DNA from: Nocardia jinanensis
Lineage (GTDB): Bacteria; Actinomycetota; Actinomycetes; Mycobacteriales; Mycobacteriaceae
Assembly: GCF_014645735.1 (NCBI RefSeq)
Contig: NZ_BMMH01000007.1
Coordinates: 310,001-374,000 of the forward strand
Reading direction: 5' to 3'
Length of the DNA stretch: 64,000 nucleotides
Positions 61,007 through 64,000 of the stretch are shown here, piece after piece (the first letter of the stretch is position 1; each line of letters starts with the position of its first letter). The notes beneath the pieces were generated by a model, which searched no databases, was not told where the DNA came from, and saw nothing but the letters and a program-made list of their open reading frames with translations. The position numbers were made by a program, and so were the translations under genes.

Positions 61007-61642
61007 TCAGTGCTTCTCGTGGTTTCGTGCCCGGTAGCGCTGTTCGAATGTGTGCTGTATAGCCTCGTCGAGGTTTTCGGCGCGGTCTATGAGCCAGCGT
61101 CGGTAGAGCTTCTCGGTGGCGTCGGGGTCGTCGGGGGAGACCGGTGCAGCGAGTATCTCCCCGAAGGCGATCTCGATGAGTGGATGTACTGCCGAGCCAC
61201 GGTTGGCTTCGAGGATGCTGGTGACGAACGGGCCGATGATCGCACTGATCGCTTCGTCGAGTTGTCCGATCGCGTTCGGCAGCTCCGAGATCGGTGCGGT
61301 GTGTAGCGACCGCTGTGCGTCCAGTAGCGGGAGGAGTTGCTCGAGACTCAGGTCGACGCTCGGTGCTCCGGGCTCGAGGGTCTGAGGTTTGGTGTCGGCC
61401 GGCACGGGTGGGCGGCGTTGGTAGTAGGCAGCGCGTGCCGAGCCGGGGGCCCAGCCGAGCCCGGTATCGAACTTCTGGAACGTGCTGGGCCGCACGCGGG
61501 CCGACAGCTCGCCACGCTCGGCGCGTCCCTGAGCCGGTATGGCGGGGCCGCCGCGGTCGTGGACCTCGGACATCGTGAGGTTGCCCAGTTGCTTACGCCT
61601 CTCACGCACCACCTGGGCGAAGAACTCATCGTGCGCTCCCAT
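61007..61642 (-). CDS. XRE-like DNA-binding protein, Nocardia type
   Basis: The protein of about 211 residues begins MGAHDEFFAQVVRERRKQLG NLTMSEVHDRGGP, which reads as a divergent helix-turn-helix, and continues PSTFQKFDTGLGWAPGSARA. The second half is helical (SLEQLLPLLDAQRSLHTAPI, then FVTSILEANRG) and may be a dimer or ligand domain. The ATG at 61642 is chosen by this pattern. It diverges from the secreted Pro/Glu-rich protein, with an AT-rich inverted repeat between them. Confidence 0.6.
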   Translation of the reverse strand: MGAHDEFFAQVVRERRKQLGNLTMSEVHDRGGPAIPAQGRAERGELSARVRPSTFQKFDTGLGWAPGSARAAYYQRRPPVPADTKPQTLEPGAPSVDLSLEQLLPLLDAQRSLHTAPISELPNAIGQLDEAISAIIGPFVTSILEANRGSAVHPLIEIAFGEILAAPVSPDDPDATEKLYRRWLIDRAENLDEAIQHTFEQRYRARNHEKH

Positions 61643-61705
61643 GCCACAGAACTGTACTCGGAAAGTACGCAAAATTTGCCGTAATTGGCCCGTTGGGGAG
61701 ATTTA

Positions 61706-61724
61706 TTCAAGATTTATTCTTGAA
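61706..61724. promoter_or_regulatory. AT-rich inverted repeat in a divergent promoter
   Basis: TTCAAGA, five bases, TCTTGAA is a perfect palindrome in an AT-rich 190-base gap. It is the likely operator of the divergent XRE-like regulator, and the AT-rich flank is the kind of sequence Lsr2 would bind. Confidence 0.45.
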
Positions 61725-61832
61725 AAGTAAAGAGAAAGTTCTTAGCGTGGGTGGTGTATCTCACGCGACTAGGTAGGTGGGAGTAGTGGCCGCCCTGGTC
61801 GTATCCGAAGCCGGAAGCGAGGGAAGAGTGCC

Positions 61833-63182
61833 ATGACCAGTTCTGTGGACAAGAGTTCTGATGCCGGAGTGGTCGGTGCCGCGGTAGCGGCAGCGTCGCG
61901 GGCTGCCGGGGGTGGCCGGTGTGCGGCCGTGGGGATCTGGGTTGTCTGGATGCGGGGGCCACGGGTGGTGAGATGCGAGTCGGTGCCCCGACTCGACTAT
62001 GCGGTCCCGGCGAATCGTCCGAGTGGGGTGGACACGGTGGTGGTTATTGCTGTGGCGCCGTCGCGGTTGTCCGATCCTGTCATCGGCCGAGCCCGGGTGA
62101 TTGTGGACTACCTGGAGGGACAAGGGCTCGAGGTTGGTGCAGCGCACGCGTGCACCCTGCACCAGGGGGCGTTGTGGACCGCGCTGTCCGGGCCTGCAGT
62201 CGGTGGCATTGTCGATCCAGGATCATCGGTGTTGGCGCCGGTTCGGCGGCATCGGTGGCTGCCCGGTTTCGGAACCTGTGCCCACCCGAGGCTGGTCTCC
62301 GTTGCGCTCGCACCGCTGGCTGCCGTCGTACTCGCTGCCCCGGCTGCACACGCTGCTCCTACAGGTCAGCCTGGTGTCATCTCCGAACCCGGGCCGGGGC
62401 AGGCAGGCATTACAACCCCCACGGCACCGGAAACACCGGGCCCAACCGACACAGGTAGCCCCGGTTACGCCGATCGTGTTGAGGACATGGTTGTGCCGGC
62501 GCCGGAGCAGACTCCGGAACCGATCTTGCCTGCCCCGCAGCCGATTTCCGAGTCGCAATCTGCGCCGCAGCTGGCTCCTGAGCATCACCGTGCGCCCGAA
62601 ACTCAGGTCGACCCAGAGATCGTGCCGGAGCCGCAGGTGCTGACGCAGCCCGACACGGTGAGCGAACCTCAGGTGGATTCGGCGCCGCAGGCGGATCAGG
62701 CGGCGGCTCCGGTGATCGCGGCAGAATCCGAATCTGTCGAGGTCGCCCCGCAGTCAGTGGTCTACGACGGTGGCCAGGGTGCAGGCGACGCACCGTTGCC
62801 GACGTCGGCGGGCGAGGCCGCGGTGGGTGAGGATCGGTTGCGTTTCGGTGGGGTGAGCGTGCCGCAGCCGGAATGGATGACCTCGGAAGCTGCGCAGTGG
62901 GAGCGGGACTGGAACACCGTCGTAGTCCTCGAAGCCTCGGATGCCTTTGCACAGGCGGGAGTTCCCGACCCGGTCGCGGACGCGGTGCTCGGAGTCGATA
63001 CCGAGCTGGTGCCGTTGCCCGAGGCCCTGGAACCGGTGGTGGCGGTGATCCCCGAGCCGATCGTCCACGAAGTCGAGGCGGTGGGCGGCGCGCCGGTCGC
63101 CGAGCTGGCCGCAGTGGTTGAACCCGCGGCGGCGCAGGTGGTCAACGAGGTCCTTGTTCACTGGCCGCCTGTGCTCGGCTGA
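61833..63182 (+). CDS. Membrane-anchored Pro/Glu/Gln-rich protein
   Basis: The 449-residue protein has a cytoplasmic-type N-terminal 150 residues (DTVVVIAVAPSRLSDPVIGR, then YLEGQGLEVG), a hydrophobic segment at about 154-172 (VSVALAPLAAVVLAAPAAHA) that resembles a signal-anchor or a late signal sequence, and a long disordered region of PxPE and QPD type repeats. The last 120 residues are rich in V, P and A and end in WPPVLG. I recognise no enzyme. It precedes another membrane-anchored protein and may be part of a cell-envelope or transfer apparatus. Confidence 0.55.
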   Translation: MTSSVDKSSDAGVVGAAVAAASRAAGGGRCAAVGIWVVWMRGPRVVRCESVPRLDYAVPANRPSGVDTVVVIAVAPSRLSDPVIGRARVIVDYLEGQGLEVGAAHACTLHQGALWTALSGPAVGGIVDPGSSVLAPVRRHRWLPGFGTCAHPRLVSVALAPLAAVVLAAPAAHAAPTGQPGVISEPGPGQAGITTPTAPETPGPTDTGSPGYADRVEDMVVPAPEQTPEPILPAPQPISESQSAPQLAPEHHRAPETQVDPEIVPEPQVLTQPDTVSEPQVDSAPQADQAAAPVIAAESESVEVAPQSVVYDGGQGAGDAPLPTSAGEAAVGEDRLRFGGVSVPQPEWMTSEAAQWERDWNTVVVLEASDAFAQAGVPDPVADAVLGVDTELVPLPEALEPVVAVIPEPIVHEVEAVGGAPVAELAAVVEPAAAQVVNEVLVHWPPVLG

Positions 63183-63201
63183 CCGGAGGGGTGCATCGAC
63201 G

Positions 63202-63912
63202 ATGAGAAAAGAATCGGACGAAGACCGACAGATCGTTCTCGACGAGCCGACTTCCACAGGCATGGTTGATTGGCTCGTCTCGGCCAGCACGCCGAACTCG
63301 GCTGACGATGGGCGGTGGCTGACCCCGCCGCGCCGTGCCTGTACACCCGGTCACTTACGCGCCGTTCTCGGCGGCGCGGTGGTGGCAGCGTTCACTGCCA
63401 GCGCGATGGTAGTGACCACGGTCGTCGCCGGGACCGACCACGCCGAGACCCCGATCGATCCGCCGATCCGCATTACCGATGCACCCCCATCGTGGCCGGC
63501 CGACGGCCGCGACCGATCACCGATAGTTACCGGAAGCAGCACCGACTGCGGGCCCGGCACTGTAGAAGCCGAGACCACGCTGGCCGGCGCGCGCCCGCTG
63601 AGAGCCATGAGCGGCGCGTGGGCGATCGCGGTGTTCGAGGCCGCCTACTACCACGCTCGTGACGCCGTTATGGCCCGCGACGTCGTCGCGACCGAGGCCG
63701 CAGTCTCTGATGCCACCACCATCCAAGCCGGCATTGATTCGGCGCCGCCGGTCACGGGCTATTGCGTACGGATCCGTCCGTTGACACCGGGCCTGTACGC
63801 AGTCGAGATCACCGAAACCCGGCCGGACACGCCGCCGACCGTGTGGCGGCAACGGATCTCCACCACCCGCCTCGACGGGAACTCGGTGATCACCGCGATC
63901 ACCTCCGAGTAG
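63202..63912 (+). CDS. Single-pass membrane protein of unknown function
   Basis: The 236-residue protein has a 55-residue N-terminal tail, one membrane helix (AVLGGAVVAAFTASAMVVTT), and an exported domain of about 160 residues. The exported part contains STDCGPGTVEAETTLAGARP, AIAVFEAAYYHARDAVMARD and a conserved-looking GYCVRIRPLTPGLYAVEITE, with two cysteines. It resembles Nocardia proteins of a domain of unknown function that, as I recall, occur near conjugative or type IV secretion-like genes. It begins 19 bases after the previous stop. Confidence 0.6.
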   Translation: MRKESDEDRQIVLDEPTSTGMVDWLVSASTPNSADDGRWLTPPRRACTPGHLRAVLGGAVVAAFTASAMVVTTVVAGTDHAETPIDPPIRITDAPPSWPADGRDRSPIVTGSSTDCGPGTVEAETTLAGARPLRAMSGAWAIAVFEAAYYHARDAVMARDVVATEAAVSDATTIQAGIDSAPPVTGYCVRIRPLTPGLYAVEITETRPDTPPTVWRQRISTTRLDGNSVITAITSE

Positions 63913-63990
63913 CCCGAACGCTCACGTATCACCCATCCGAACCATTACTCGTGATGGTTCCCGATCCGCTCCAGTGAAGGGGTGGCGACC

Positions 63991-64000
63991 GTGCTGATCG
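63991..64000 (+). CDS. Possible start of the next gene, cut by the window
   Basis: GTGCTGATCG follows AAGGGG with ten bases between, so a gene may begin here and run past the window. Only three codons are visible. Confidence 0.3.

Noticed and set aside
61007..61642. Possible toxin-antitoxin pair with the EspR-like gene
   Set aside because: The two genes are convergent with a gap, not a coupled pair, and neither has a toxin motif.

Overview
The window is high-GC DNA with frequent GTG starts, tight ATGA/GTGA gene overlaps and long spurious antisense frames, as in an actinomycete. An IdeR-type iron box, an F420-type (LLM) oxidoreductase, an Acg-type nitroreductase-like protein, an Rv3651-like protein, an EspR-like regulator, a mycofactocin-type SDR remnant and the SCO2521-SCO2524 gene set together suggest Nocardia or a close relative. 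All family names are from reading the translated sequence; no database search was run.

Layout. 0.3-3 kb: a tartrate/D-malate-type dehydrogenase coupled to an aldehyde dehydrogenase, both behind a GntR-like palindrome. 3-7 kb: a lone TrpB, a DHA2 drug-efflux-type transporter, an SDR remnant and a small secreted protein. 7-12.4 kb: an IclR regulator facing a coupled organic-acid operon (GntP permease, class III CoA-transferase, HMG-CoA-lyase-like enzyme, D-2-hydroxyacid dehydrogenase). 12.7-27 kb: VOC protein, Rv2629/Balon-like ribosome factor, F420 oxidoreductase, DUF72, AraC, YceI, a chorismate-lyase-like/FAD-monooxygenase pair, a pair behind a KstR2-like motif, NUDIX, a LexA paralogue and a flavin reductase behind a near-canonical SoxR box. 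27-33 kb: an ion-channel-like membrane protein and the four-gene SCO2521-SCO2524-type operon, of unknown function. 33-38 kb: a truncated antiporter, a MarR/MMPL pair and a SnoaL/XRE pair, each pair with a clear palindromic operator. 38-43 kb: an IdeR-box operon with a ferric-siderophore-type ABC transporter and three uncharacterised proteins ending in an FmdE-like protein. 43-49.5 kb: VOC protein, photolyase, a DoxX-like protein with a hendecad-repeat tail, an Acg-like protein, a hydroxyacid dehydrogenase and an SDR.

At 49.66 kb a tRNA-Leu(GAG) gene marks the left edge of a probable genomic island. A large serine recombinase reads into the tRNA 3' half on the opposite strand. Behind it, across about 1 kb with no gene I can support, lies the most striking locus of the window: a 37-residue ORF coupled by GTGA to a 1475-residue protein with an N-terminal PD-(D/E)xK-like nuclease domain, a STAND-type P-loop NTPase and a long helical-repeat C-terminus. 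This is the architecture of antiviral Avs-type proteins. Beyond it come a GNAT, a P450 lacking the ExxR motif, an Rv3651-like protein, an EspR-like and another DNA-binding-like protein, and two membrane-anchored proteins that may belong to the cargo or conjugative part of the island. The right end of the island is not in the window.
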